Source: Bradyrhizobium sp. NP1 (lineage in GTDB: Bacteria; Pseudomonadota; Alphaproteobacteria; Rhizobiales; Xanthobacteraceae). From it: a DNA stretch of 64,000 bases. The translations under genes were made by a program, and so were the position numbers. Below, piece after piece: positions 24,455 to 32,025 of this stretch. The notes below the pieces were generated by a model, which was given only the letters and a program-made list of their open reading frames with translations, made no database searches and had not been told where the DNA came from. The DNA lies in NCBI RefSeq assembly GCF_030378205.1, contig NZ_CP127385.1:1178001-1242000 (forward strand), in the 5' to 3' direction. Each line of letters starts with the position of its first letter. Position 1 is the stretch's first letter.

Positions 24455-25213
24455 ATGGAGCTGACGGCCACCACGCTCCTGATTGCTTTTGCCGGCGTAT
24501 TCCTGATCTGCTTCATGAAGGGCGCGTTCGGCGGCGGCTTCTCCATTGTCGGCATTCCGCTGTTGTCGATCGTGATGGACCCGGTGACAGCCGGCGGCCT
24601 TCTCGCGCCGCTGTTCATCGCGATGGACCTGTTTGCGCTGCGCTACTGGAAGCCCTCGACATGGTCGAAACCGGACCTTGCGCTGCTGTTGCCGGGACTC
24701 GTGATCGGCATTGGGCTCGGCTATCTGCTGTTCCGCGTGCTGGACCATCGCGCCGTAGCGATCGTGATGGCGGTGACCACCCTGATCTTTGTCGGTCTAT
24801 GGCTTGTCGGGGGCCCCGAGGTGACGATCCGTCCGCGTTCCTCGCCGAAGGCGGTCACGGCCGGTCTCGCCTCGGGAATCACCACGATGGTCGCGCATTC
24901 CGGCGGACCGCCGCTTGCGATGTATCTGCTGCCGCTCGGCCTCAGCAAGGAAGTCTATGCCGGAACGACGAGCCTGTTCTTCACTGTCGGCAACGCGACC
25001 AAGGCGGTGCCGTGGCTGCTGCTGGTGAGACCGGCGGGCAACGTCTGGATCGTGATGGCGGCTTGCCTGTTCGCCATTCCCACCGGCGTGTGGCTGGGTT
25101 GGCGACTTCACGGCACGCTGGACCAGCGTCAGATTTTCCGGGCCTGCTATGCATTGCTGGTCGTGACGGCGCTGAAACTATTGTGGGACGGCGTTTCCGG
25201 CTATCTCGGGTAG
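24455..25213 (+). CDS. TSUP (TauE/SafE) family permease
   Basis: The 252-residue membrane protein has the first TSUP motif at FMKGAFGGGFSIVGIPLLSI (residues about 20-39) and the second around LASGITTMVAHSGGPPLAMY. The family transports sulfur-containing anions or small organic acids. ATG 24455 follows GAGGAGACG and is preferred over the far upstream start of the open frame, which lacks hydrophobic character. It stands alone behind a long leader containing two palindromes. Substrate unknown. Confidence 0.85.
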   Translation: MELTATTLLIAFAGVFLICFMKGAFGGGFSIVGIPLLSIVMDPVTAGGLLAPLFIAMDLFALRYWKPSTWSKPDLALLLPGLVIGIGLGYLLFRVLDHRAVAIVMAVTTLIFVGLWLVGGPEVTIRPRSSPKAVTAGLASGITTMVAHSGGPPLAMYLLPLGLSKEVYAGTTSLFFTVGNATKAVPWLLLVRPAGNVWIVMAACLFAIPTGVWLGWRLHGTLDQRQIFRACYALLVVTALKLLWDGVSGYLG

Positions 25214-25248
25214 ATCTGGATTGCGAGCTTTTCGCCACTGCAAGCATG

Positions 25249-25677
25249 TCAATTTGAAGCGGATTGATCGAGAGTAATCACGACCCTGGTGAAGTTGGCG
25301 GCTTCGAAACCGCCCTTGGGTCCTTGCAATGTAATGATCACGCCCTTGCTGTTCTTGAGCTGAATGCCGCCGGCGCCGTCCGCGCCGACCACGGAATAAG
25401 TGCCTGCGAAGTCGCCGGGTTCGTTGACGTGGTCAGCCCGTCCGGTGAGCTTCTTGATGGATGCTCCGGCGGTGAGGCCGAGAGTGAGCCCCTGAACAGT
25501 GAAGGGGTAAGCGCGTTGACCAAGGGTCAGAACACCCTTGCCTCCGCCGGCACTGAGCAAGAAGCCCGACTTGGCGACCGTCACGCGAACGGTGCCCGTG
25601 TGCGCGTGCAACGGGGTTGCAATGCCTGTCGCTGCGGCGATCAATAGAGCGATCCAGGCGATTCCGAGCTTCCTCAT
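25249..25677 (-). CDS. Exported beta-rich protein of unknown function
   Basis: The 142-residue protein has a signal peptide (IAWIALLIAAATGIATPLHA) and a beta-rich domain with SAGGGKGVLTLGQRAYPFTV, LTGRADHVNEPGDFAGTY and LKNSKGVIITLQGPKGGFEA. I recognise this as a recurring proteobacterial periplasmic pattern (glycine-rich strand, DFAGTY, GVIITL) but cannot name the family with confidence. A FixK-type box lies 57 bp upstream at 25734-25747, shared with the divergent gene at 25804, so low-oxygen control is possible. Confidence 0.65.
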   Translation of the reverse strand: MRKLGIAWIALLIAAATGIATPLHAHTGTVRVTVAKSGFLLSAGGGKGVLTLGQRAYPFTVQGLTLGLTAGASIKKLTGRADHVNEPGDFAGTYSVVGADGAGGIQLKNSKGVIITLQGPKGGFEAANFTRVVITLDQSASN

Positions 25678-25733
25678 GACGTGCCCCTCGCTGCGCAGAA
25701 TGAAAAAGCGTGGCGTGAGGCGGCAGCGGCGGC

Positions 25734-25747
25734 TTGATCTAGGTCAA
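25734..25747. promoter_or_regulatory. FixK/FNR-type box
   Basis: TTGATCTAGGTCAA fits the TTGA-N6-TCAA pattern bound by FixK2/FNR proteins. It is centred between two divergent genes for exported proteins (starts at 25677 and 25804), so it could act on either or both. Confidence 0.65.
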
Positions 25748-25803
25748 GGGCAGCCCCTCCTGCGCAGGCAGGGTCATTGACCCTTGCAAGCAGAGTTGGA
25801 GAT

Positions 25804-26034
25804 ATGAACTGGCCACGCCTCCTATTGGGCATCGCAATCGCGCTGTCTGGTCAGCATGCCCTGGCAAAGAACCGTCTGACCGACCCCTTGAAGATTGCTC
25901 GGGAATGCAAGAGCGACGCTGAGCTTTTTTGCAAGGGAGTGCGTCCCGGGGGGCAGCGCGTGGTCGGTTGCCTCAAGGCGAGGCTAGCCGAGTTGTCGCC
26001 CGCGTGTTTGACCGCATTGAAGTCAACGGAATGA
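25804..26034 (+). CDS. Small exported Cys-rich-repeat protein
   Basis: The 76-residue protein has a signal peptide (LLLGIAIALSGQHALA) and one cysteine-rich repeat with four cysteines: ECKSDAELFCKGVRPGGQ, VVGCLKARLAELSPAC. This spacing matches the GLG1-type cysteine-rich repeat seen in small bacterial secreted proteins. ATG 25804 follows TTGGAGAT; the ATG nine codons upstream is less likely. A FixK-type box lies 57 bp upstream. Periplasmic, function unknown. Confidence 0.65.
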   Translation: MNWPRLLLGIAIALSGQHALAKNRLTDPLKIARECKSDAELFCKGVRPGGQRVVGCLKARLAELSPACLTALKSTE

Positions 26035-26118
26035 GGCAAGCAAGGGCGATCTCACGCTCGGGGTCCCCACAGCGGCCCGCTCTTTTTGCTGATCGCGGTG
26101 GGTGCGCTGGCCATTTGT

Positions 26119-26310
26119 CTATCCACTCGACTGCTTTTTCACTATCTGGAAGCCTCTGGCCTCCAGCTCCCGCATTATCGCCCTGGTCAGATGCGCGCAT
26201 TCCTCCGGCATGATCCAGCTGGGACTTCTCCAATCGGGATCACCCTCTCTGGGATGGCTGTCAAAGGCCGAATGAATGGCCTGCATGATGGCGTCCGTCG
26301 GATCCGTCAT
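26119..26310 (-). CDS. Small cytoplasmic protein, 63 residues
   Basis: The frame starts at ATG 26310 after GGAGT and encodes MTDPTDAIMQAIHSAFDSHP, then DPDWRSPSWIMPEECAHLTR and a C-terminal helix IMRELEARGFQIV. It is acidic and helical with no known domain. Small proteins of this appearance are found in Bradyrhizobium. A FixK/FNR box lies about 90 bp upstream (26399-26412), which could drive it leftward. Confidence 0.55.
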   Translation of the reverse strand: MTDPTDAIMQAIHSAFDSHPREGDPDWRSPSWIMPEECAHLTRAIMRELEARGFQIVKKQSSG

Positions 26311-26398
26311 TGGGACTCCGCGATGGCGGCACCGCCGTAACCGGTGTTGGTCATTTGGCGTAGCCGATCGGCAAATAGACCTCTCATTGTTTCGGGGA

Positions 26399-26412
26399 TT
26401 GATCTGGATCAA
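26399..26412. promoter_or_regulatory. FixK/FNR-type box
   Basis: TTGATCTGGATCAA is a fully symmetric FNR/FixK-type site. It lies between the leftward gene starting at 26310 and the rightward gene starting at 26505. Confidence 0.65.
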
Positions 26413-26504
26413 TGGGGCCGGATCGCAATCCGCTTTGGCTGGAAATGGAAGTGACTTCGCTGGGTTCCGAACAAGGATATTCGCAAGACGATGGAGCAGT
26501 CACC

Positions 26505-26693
26505 GTGAGCGAAGAAAGGAAAGCCGAGAAAACGCAAGCCCAGTTTCTGTCTGATGTCTTCGAAGGCGTGAAGGGTCATCGGCCAAAGTCGGATCAGGAA
26601 CTCAACGAATGGCTCGCCACCGACGAGGGCCGGCAGGCGACGTTGTTTGAGCCCACACTAATCTCACGTTGGGGTGAAACCGGACACGCCTAG
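26505..26693 (+). CDS. Small charged protein, 62 residues
   Basis: From GTG 26505, with GGAG about 9 bases upstream, the frame reads MSEERKAEKTQAQFLSDVFE, then HRPKSDQELNEWLATDEGRQ and ends ISRWGETGHA. It is a charged, helical, soluble protein. I recall such a protein only as hypothetical in Bradyrhizobium. An in-frame ATG 31 codons upstream lies directly on the FixK-type box and is less likely to be the start. The location downstream of that box suggests expression under low oxygen. Confidence 0.55.
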   Translation: MSEERKAEKTQAQFLSDVFEGVKGHRPKSDQELNEWLATDEGRQATLFEPTLISRWGETGHA

Positions 26694-26879
26694 AACAGAT
26701 TTTCCGCAATGCGCTGAGCGTGGCTCACCCCCACCGTGTCGCGTTCGCAGCGTGTCCGCGCTCGCGGCATGCAATTTCCATCCCGTGATGGCAATGGCCG
26801 CGGACACCGTCATTGTCACCGCCTGACACGTTCCTGTCGGAGTGTCGGCTTCTGCACAAGCATGACGCGGGCGCGCGAG

Positions 26880-27338
26880 ATGAAAATATTTGTCGGATTC
26901 GAAGATATAAAGTCCGCGGTTGGCACCGAGATCGGTGCAAGTGAATGGATTGAAGTAACCCAGGATCGCATCAATCTGTTCGCGGAGGCGACCTGTGACG
27001 AACAATGGATTCACGTCGACCAGGAGCGGGCCGAGAAGGAGTTGCCGGGCGGCAGGACGATTGCGCACGGGCTCCTCTCGCTGAGCCTCGCTCCGATGTT
27101 CGTCCGCTCGGTCATGGGCCTCAAGGGACTTAGAAACACCCTGAATTATGGCGCGGATCGAGTCCGCTTCATTTCGCCCGTTCCGGTGGGAACGCGGATA
27201 AGAGGTCGAATTACCGTGGCCAAAGCGGAGGATGTGCCGCCCAACGGGCTGCGCGTGAATTACCACATGGTGATTGAAATTGAAGGTAGTCAACGTCCCG
27301 CCTGTGTCGCGGACCTTATCGCCTTGCACTACAATTGA
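26880..27338 (+). CDS. MaoC-like (R)-specific enoyl-CoA hydratase
   Basis: The 152-residue hot-dog-fold protein has the hydratase-2 motif. The catalytic Asp/His lie in FAEATCDEQWIHVDQERAEK (residues about 35-54), and GGRTIAHGLLSLSLAPMF follows. It should hydrate 2-enoyl-CoA to (R)-3-hydroxyacyl-CoA, feeding polyhydroxyalkanoate synthesis or fatty-acid breakdown. ATG 26880 begins just before the conserved FVGFEDIK strand. It lies among FixK-box genes, and PHA metabolism is often tied to oxygen limitation. Confidence 0.85.
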   Translation: MKIFVGFEDIKSAVGTEIGASEWIEVTQDRINLFAEATCDEQWIHVDQERAEKELPGGRTIAHGLLSLSLAPMFVRSVMGLKGLRNTLNYGADRVRFISPVPVGTRIRGRITVAKAEDVPPNGLRVNYHMVIEIEGSQRPACVADLIALHYN

Positions 27339-27386
27339 AGCGAGTCCCTTGATCAAGGACAGTGTGCGCGCCGTCGACGACAACAC

Positions 27387-27527
27387 ATGGCGGTTGAGAT
27401 TAGCCGCGATTCCGTTTTGCCCTTGGGCGATGCGCTGAAGCAGCGCGGCATGGCGCCGCACATCCACGAAAGTGCGGAGGAGGCGGCCTCACATGTGCGC
27501 AGCCTGGACGACAGGAAAGCTGGCTGA
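27387..27527 (+). CDS. Possible small ORF, 46 residues
   Basis: ATG 27387 opens a 46-codon frame beginning MAVEISRDSVLPLGDALKQR and ending SLDDRKAG. It follows the MaoC gene on the same strand after 48 bp. The sequence is charged and helical and could be a fragment of a larger decayed gene. No clear ribosome-binding sequence is seen. Confidence 0.25.
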   Translation: MAVEISRDSVLPLGDALKQRGMAPHIHESAEEAASHVRSLDDRKAG

Positions 27528-27605
27528 ACGGCATGATGCCGCCGTCGCCTGGTGCCTGCGCATGTTCTGTCAAGTGAGATGATGGCGTGGTCACGGCCTC
27601 CGACT

Positions 27606-27869
27606 TTATTTCGGAAGGCATTCCACATTGAAGGCAATGATGATCTGCGCAGGGTCAGCCTTGCCTATGCTCTTCAAGTCTTCCAAACCACTCCTCAGCT
27701 TGGCTCCAGCATCCTTTAAGCTGCCCTCAAGTATCGATTTGGCCGCCCTGCATCGCTCTTCATTCGAGAACTCCTGAAACACCACTGTTGGGAGGAGCCT
27801 CCATTCCGCCCTGTCGTTTGTAGCGGCCGGGCTGACTGAGTAGGAGAAGACGTACATGAGGATCCACAT
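27606..27869 (-). CDS. Small protein of unknown function
   Basis: The 87-residue frame starts at ATG 27869 after TGGAG. It reads MWILMYVFSYSVSPAATNDR, then EWRLLPTVVFQEFSNEERCR and ends IIIAFNVECLPK. The aromatic N-terminus and the conserved-looking EF..EERCRAAK helix suggest a folded domain rather than a chance frame. No signal peptide or known motif is clear. It has two cysteines. Confidence 0.5.
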   Translation of the reverse strand: MWILMYVFSYSVSPAATNDRAEWRLLPTVVFQEFSNEERCRAAKSILEGSLKDAGAKLRSGLEDLKSIGKADPAQIIIAFNVECLPK

Positions 27870-28281
27870 CGGTGTGCTCCACTTGTGACGCGACGGCAGT
27901 GACCGCCTGCCGCCCCCGACGCCTCGGTTGACGAGACGGTCGCGCCTCGGAGAGCGTTAGGCTTGCAACCATTCGAGAGCTCCTTTGCGACGAAGGTATC
28001 GCGCTTGCCATCGAACGCGAGGACCCTTTCACCGCTTCTGCGGCCACGAGACCTGCCTTGCCGAACACTAAGCGAAGCGTGCCAGTATCTGCCTGCGAAG
28101 GGGTGGCAGTTCCGCTTCAGAGAAGTATCATGGACGCACCACCTTTCCCGTAAACCGAGTTCATCCGGCAACTCGCCGGCGGCAGCCATGCGCAGCCGGC
28201 GTCGGACTGGTGCGTTGATCTATGCGACGAAGGGAGACGGCGGCCGGCGGGCTGGCCGCCGTCCAGAGCACTCAGCACGAG
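27870..28281. other. Gene-free stretch of about 400 bp
   Basis: Several overlapping open frames exist on both strands but none has a ribosome-binding sequence, a recognisable domain or a signal peptide. I see no clear repeat or terminator. Confidence 0.4.
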
Positions 28282-28743
28282 TCAGTATTGATATTGATAC
28301 TGGTTCGGGCAGACCCACTGGCCGTAGCTGTCGTAATAGCAGTTGCTGTTGTAGTTGTTGTAGTAGCCATACGCGCCTGCTGCGGCAGCTCCGACCGCAG
28401 CGCCAGCGGCTACGCCGCCCCAGGGATAGTATCGTCCGGGGTAACCTGCGACGGGACGACCCGGGTAACCTGGCCGCCCTGCGATGGGACGACCCGGGTA
28501 ACCTGGACGGCCGGCAATGGGGCGACCAGGGCGACCGGCAATGGGGTGGGACGGACGAGCGCCGGCGAAGCGGTGACCACCTCCATGAAAGCGTCCGGCA
28601 TGGACAGCACCACCGCGGAACCCGCCACCACCACCGCCACGGAAGCCGCCGCCGCCGCCACGTCGGGCGAGCGCGTCATCGGGGACCAGGGTAGCAACAA
28701 CGAGTACGACGGTCGCTAGAGCGATGAGAGCATAGCGAAGCAT
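28282..28743 (-). CDS. Exported glycine/proline-repeat protein
   Basis: The 153-residue protein starts at ATG 28743 after AAGGAG. It has a signal peptide (ALIALATVVLVVATLVPDDA), a glycine/arginine-rich stretch (GGGGGFRGGG), three to four copies of a GRPGYPGRPIA-like unit, an alanine-rich hydrophobic segment (AAGAAVGAAAAGAYGYY) and a tail with two cysteines and QYQYQY. It resembles small surface or cell-wall-like repeat proteins of rhizobia. The leader contains CCACCGGTGG inside a GGCGGC/GCCGCC hairpin (28779-28803). A FixK-type box lies about 135 bp upstream. A related architecture is at 33508-33783. Confidence 0.7.
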   Translation of the reverse strand: MLRYALIALATVVLVVATLVPDDALARRGGGGGFRGGGGGGFRGGAVHAGRFHGGGHRFAGARPSHPIAGRPGRPIAGRPGYPGRPIAGRPGYPGRPVAGYPGRYYPWGGVAAGAAVGAAAAGAYGYYNNYNSNCYYDSYGQWVCPNQYQYQY

Positions 28744-28878
28744 GGCATTTCTCCTTGTCGATCGGAGTGCCGTGCATCGGCGGCCACCGGTGGGAACGCC
28801 GCCTTCATCAAAGGCGCGGCGCGTGCTCACGCGCGCAGCGGCACTCGATCGCACCGTCCGATGCTCGCCGGTATGCTG

Positions 28879-28892
28879 TTTGACATAGGTCA
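28879..28892. promoter_or_regulatory. FixK/FNR-type box
   Basis: TTGACATAGGTCAA fits TTGA-N6-TCAA. It lies 136 bp upstream of the leftward glycine-rich gene and about 260 bp from chrB on the other strand. Confidence 0.55.
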
Positions 28893-29080
28893 AGGGACTA
28901 CGCTGACCCATCATGCGGAACCGAGTTCCGGGCCCAGGGTGCGTCCGCTCTCCGAGCCGTCCTTCGCGATTGAACCTGGGCAGCGGTTCCCCTGCGTGAC
29001 GTCTGCTCGGCGATTTTCGTGAATGGCGGCGGGCACGCGCAGGTTGACAGCGCGGCCATCAGGGTTTTTATTCGGCGTAC

Positions 29081-29100
29081 GGGGATTTTGCGATCTCCCC
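29081..29100. promoter_or_regulatory. GGGGAT...CTCCCC motif upstream of chrB
   Basis: GGGGATTTTGCGATCTCCCC lies 50 bp upstream of the chrB start. A 15-of-20 matching copy lies 54 bp upstream of the TSUP gene at 32026. The outer GGGG/CCCC arms pair, so it may be a protein site or a small hairpin. Confidence 0.45.
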
Positions 29101-29150
29101 GCGAGGCGACATGCCCAAGAATCGCGTCCTGTAATCATTAGGGACGCAGC

Positions 29151-29969
29151 ATGTCATCATATACCTCGATCTCACCCGACAAATTGTCTCGGCTGATCGG
29201 CACGGCAAACGCGCCGGCGCTCATCGATGTGCGCATCGACGAGGACTTCTCGGCGGACCCGTGCCTGATACCGGGCGCCATTCGGCGCTCGCATCTCGAC
29301 GTCCAGGATTGGGCCGCGCGCATGACCGGCCAGTCCGTGGTCGTCGTGTGCAACAAGGGCCAGAAGCTCAGCGAGGGCACCGCAGCGTGGCTGCGCTGCA
29401 GTAACGTTGCGGCAGAAATCCTGGAAGGCGGTCACGCCGGCTGGAGGCAGGCGGAACTCCCCACCGTCCCGGCGGACAGGATTCCCAGGCGCGATGGGCG
29501 CGGTCGCACAGTCTGGGTCACGCGATCACGGCCGAAGATCGACCGCATCGCATGCCCGTGGCTGATCCGCCGCTTCGTCGACCCCACTGCCGTGTTCCTT
29601 TTCGTCACGGCCTCGGAAGTCGAGGCGGTCGCCGAGCGTTTCGAGGCGACGCCGTTCGACATCGAAAACGTGTTCTGGAGCCATCGCGGCGAACTCTGCA
29701 CCTTCGACGTGATGGTCAAGGAGTTCGGCCTCTCGACGCCGTCGCTCGAGCGGCTTGCGACGATGGTGCGGGCCGCGGACACGGCGCGGCTCGATCTTTC
29801 CGCGGAGGCGCCCGGATTGCTCGCCGCCTCGCTCGGCCTTTCACGCATGTTCGACGACGACCTCGAACAATTGGATGCCGGCCTTCTCCTCTACGACGCG
29901 TTCTACCGGTGGTGCCGCGACGCCACCAGGGAAACGCACAACTGGCCGACCAACAAGGTGAAGCCATGA
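29151..29969 (+). CDS. chrB: Rhodanese-ChrB chromate resistance protein
   Basis: The 272-residue protein has an N-terminal rhodanese domain (about residues 1-105; the loop VVVVCNKGQKLSEG carries the sulfur-acceptor Cys) and a C-terminal ChrB domain. The ChrB domain is marked by TRSRPKIDRIACPWLIRRFV (about 125-144) and FDIENVFWSHRGELCTFDVM. The usual N-terminal DNA-binding part of regulatory ChrB is absent, so this is the ChrE-ChrB type rather than the classic repressor. It overlaps chrA by 4 bp (ATGA). It likely helps sense or reduce chromate, or repair sulfur damage. Confidence 0.85.
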   Translation: MSSYTSISPDKLSRLIGTANAPALIDVRIDEDFSADPCLIPGAIRRSHLDVQDWAARMTGQSVVVVCNKGQKLSEGTAAWLRCSNVAAEILEGGHAGWRQAELPTVPADRIPRRDGRGRTVWVTRSRPKIDRIACPWLIRRFVDPTAVFLFVTASEVEAVAERFEATPFDIENVFWSHRGELCTFDVMVKEFGLSTPSLERLATMVRAADTARLDLSAEAPGLLAASLGLSRMFDDDLEQLDAGLLLYDAFYRWCRDATRETHNWPTNKVKP

Positions 29970-31357
29970 CCGACCTCGCGGCAAACCAGAAGGTCGGTGC
30001 GCAGCAGCCGGCGCACGGCATCTCGTTCAACGAGGCGCTTGTCGTCTGGATGCGGGTAGCCATTCTCAGTTTCGGCGGGCCGGCCGGCCAGATCGCGGTG
30101 ATGCACCGCATCCTCGTCGAGGAGAAGAACTGGATTTCGGAGGGGCGTTTCCTGCACGCCCTCAACTACTGCATGCTGCTGCCGGGGCCGGAGGCGCAGC
30201 AACTCGCCACCTATATCGGCTGGTTGCTGCACCGGACCGTCGGCGGCATCGTGGCAGGAGGACTGTTCATCCTGCCCGGCGTCTTCGCCATCATGGGACT
30301 GAGCTACATCTACGCCGCCTACGGCAATGTCGGTTTTGTCGAAGCCCTGTTCTTCGGTTTGAAGGCGGCGGTTCTCGCCATCGTGATCCAGGCGGTGGTC
30401 CGGGTCGGCAAGCGGGCGCTCCGCAATCCGGTCATGATCGCGCTGGCGGCGATTGCCTTCGTCGCGATCTTCTTCTTCGGGGCCCCGTTTCCGGTCATCA
30501 TCCTTGCCGCCGCGGCCATCGGCTTCGCGGGTGCCCGGCTGGGCAGGCCGGAGTTCGCGGCCGTCGAGCACGGCGGAAAGAGCTCGGCAGCTATCGACAG
30601 CATGCTGGGCGAGGCGGTGCCGGATCACGTTCGGCCCAGCACGTCGCGAACGCTGCGTGTAGGGGCTGTCTGGCTTGCGCTCTGGCTGGTTCCCGTGTTC
30701 GCGCTCCTCATCGCCCTGGGGGCGGACAACGTTTTCAGCCAGATCGCGATCTTCTTCAGCAAGATGGCCATGGTGACATTCGGCGGGGCCTACGCCGTGC
30801 TGGCCTACGTCGCGCAGCAGGCCGCCGAATACTATCACTGGGTGAGCCCGCGGGAGATGCTCGACGGTCTCGGCATGGCGGAGACCACGCCCGGGCCCCT
30901 CATCATGGTCGTCCAGTTCGTGGGCTTCATGGCCGCGCTCCGCGAGGCGAGTGGGCTATCGCCGATGCTGGCCGGTACGCTGGGCGGGTTGCTGGCGACG
31001 TGGGTCACCTTCACGCCTTGCTTCCTCTGGATCTTCGTGGGTGCGCCCTACATCGAGGCTCTGCGGGGCAACAAGGCGCTCGCCGGCGCTCTCTCGGCCA
31101 TCACCGCCGCTGTCGTCGGCGTGATCCTCAATCTGTCGATCTGGTTCGCGCTGCACACGCTTTTCCGCCAGACCTTTCCGGTAAACCGGTTCGGCCTGTC
31201 GTTCGACGCACCCGTGCTGAGCAGCATCGATCCGCCGGCTCTCGTCCTGTCGATCGCCGCGGCCACCGCGATCTTCCGCTTCAATGTCGGGATGCTCGTC
31301 GTGCTCGCCGCGTCGTGCATCGCGGGCGTCCTGTTGCACCTGGCGGGCGTCATCTAG
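29966..31357 (+). CDS. chrA: Chromate efflux transporter ChrA
   Basis: The 463-residue protein is a two-domain (long-chain) CHR transporter. Each half has the FGGP/FGGA motif (ILSFGGPAGQIAVMH near residue 34; MVTFGGAYAVLAYVAQQ near residue 266) and the PGP motif (LLPGPEAQQLATYIGW; TTPGPLIMVVQFVGF). It exports chromate from the cytoplasm across the inner membrane. Translation is coupled to chrB by the ATGA overlap. Length and motifs are standard and no damage is seen. Confidence 0.93.
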   Translation: MTDLAANQKVGAQQPAHGISFNEALVVWMRVAILSFGGPAGQIAVMHRILVEEKNWISEGRFLHALNYCMLLPGPEAQQLATYIGWLLHRTVGGIVAGGLFILPGVFAIMGLSYIYAAYGNVGFVEALFFGLKAAVLAIVIQAVVRVGKRALRNPVMIALAAIAFVAIFFFGAPFPVIILAAAAIGFAGARLGRPEFAAVEHGGKSSAAIDSMLGEAVPDHVRPSTSRTLRVGAVWLALWLVPVFALLIALGADNVFSQIAIFFSKMAMVTFGGAYAVLAYVAQQAAEYYHWVSPREMLDGLGMAETTPGPLIMVVQFVGFMAALREASGLSPMLAGTLGGLLATWVTFTPCFLWIFVGAPYIEALRGNKALAGALSAITAAVVGVILNLSIWFALHTLFRQTFPVNRFGLSFDAPVLSSIDPPALVLSIAAATAIFRFNVGMLVVLAASCIAGVLLHLAGVI

Positions 31358-31482
31358 GGAGCAAGGCCGGCAGGCGGACTTCACCTGGGGCTGGGACACG
31401 ACCAGGAGAACGGACACGCGAGAGGACAAACTGCCTTCTGCAGCCTGCGTCCGCACTCCCTGGCGAACACGATGGAGCTAGC

Positions 31483-31821
31483 ATGATGAGATCGATAGCG
31501 ATTGCCTGGGCAGCCGTTCTATTGCCGGGCATGGCGATGTCTGCGCCGGTAGATGTCGGGCAGGCGACACTGGCAGAGCAGGGGACCGGCATCCTACTGG
31601 TCCAGGGTGCGGCCGCCGTGACCGAGACGTTGCGCGGCATCGTCGACAGCGTTGATCAGGGCAACGACACGATCAGGATCCGGCTGTCTCAGACTGCGAC
31701 CGAGCAGTTCAAGGTCCAGGACGGCCTGATCTTCAATGCGGTCCGCTTCGGGGATCCCGTCAGGGTCTCGGTGCAAAACATCTCCGGCTTCAGGACCATC
31801 GTCGGGCTCTCGAAGGAATAG
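31483..31821 (+). CDS. Small exported OB-fold-like protein after chrA
   Basis: The 112-residue protein has a signal peptide (AIAWAAVLLPGMAMSA) and a beta-rich domain: LRGIVDSVDQGNDTIRIRLS, then FKVQDGLIFNAVRFGDPVRV. The order of strands resembles CusF-like small barrels, but the Met/His copper ligands are not evident. ATG 31483 follows ATGGAGCTAGC. Being 126 bp downstream of chrA suggests membership of the chromate operon. Function is inferred only as periplasmic binding. Confidence 0.6.
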   Translation: MMRSIAIAWAAVLLPGMAMSAPVDVGQATLAEQGTGILLVQGAAAVTETLRGIVDSVDQGNDTIRIRLSQTATEQFKVQDGLIFNAVRFGDPVRVSVQNISGFRTIVGLSKE

Positions 31822-31951
31822 TCCGGATTCGCACGAGCGGCGGGCCAGATAATTTCGGAAATCAAGCTTCAGGGAGCAGTTCAATGCGGCTTGCGCGCCG
31901 CGCTCGACAAGACGGCAAGCACGAAAAGCTGACATAGCAATTTCAGGATTC

Positions 31952-31971
31952 GGGGGATCCGCGACCTCCCC
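31952..31971. promoter_or_regulatory. Second GGGG...CTCCCC motif, upstream of TSUP gene
   Basis: GGGGGATCCGCGACCTCCCC is 54 bp upstream of ATG 32026 and matches the motif before chrB (29081-29100) at 15 of 20 positions, including GCGA and CTCCCC. Confidence 0.45.
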
Positions 31972-32025
31972 CTCAGATGGGTGTCCATCCAAGTGCTCGC
32001 CGCCTCGTTTTGGGGGGATGATCAT

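Noticed and set aside
27963..28694. Plus-strand frame of 243 codons opposite the glycine-rich gene
   Set aside because: Its second half is antisense to the glycine-repeat gene, which has a signal peptide and ribosome-binding sequence. The first half has no recognisable domain.
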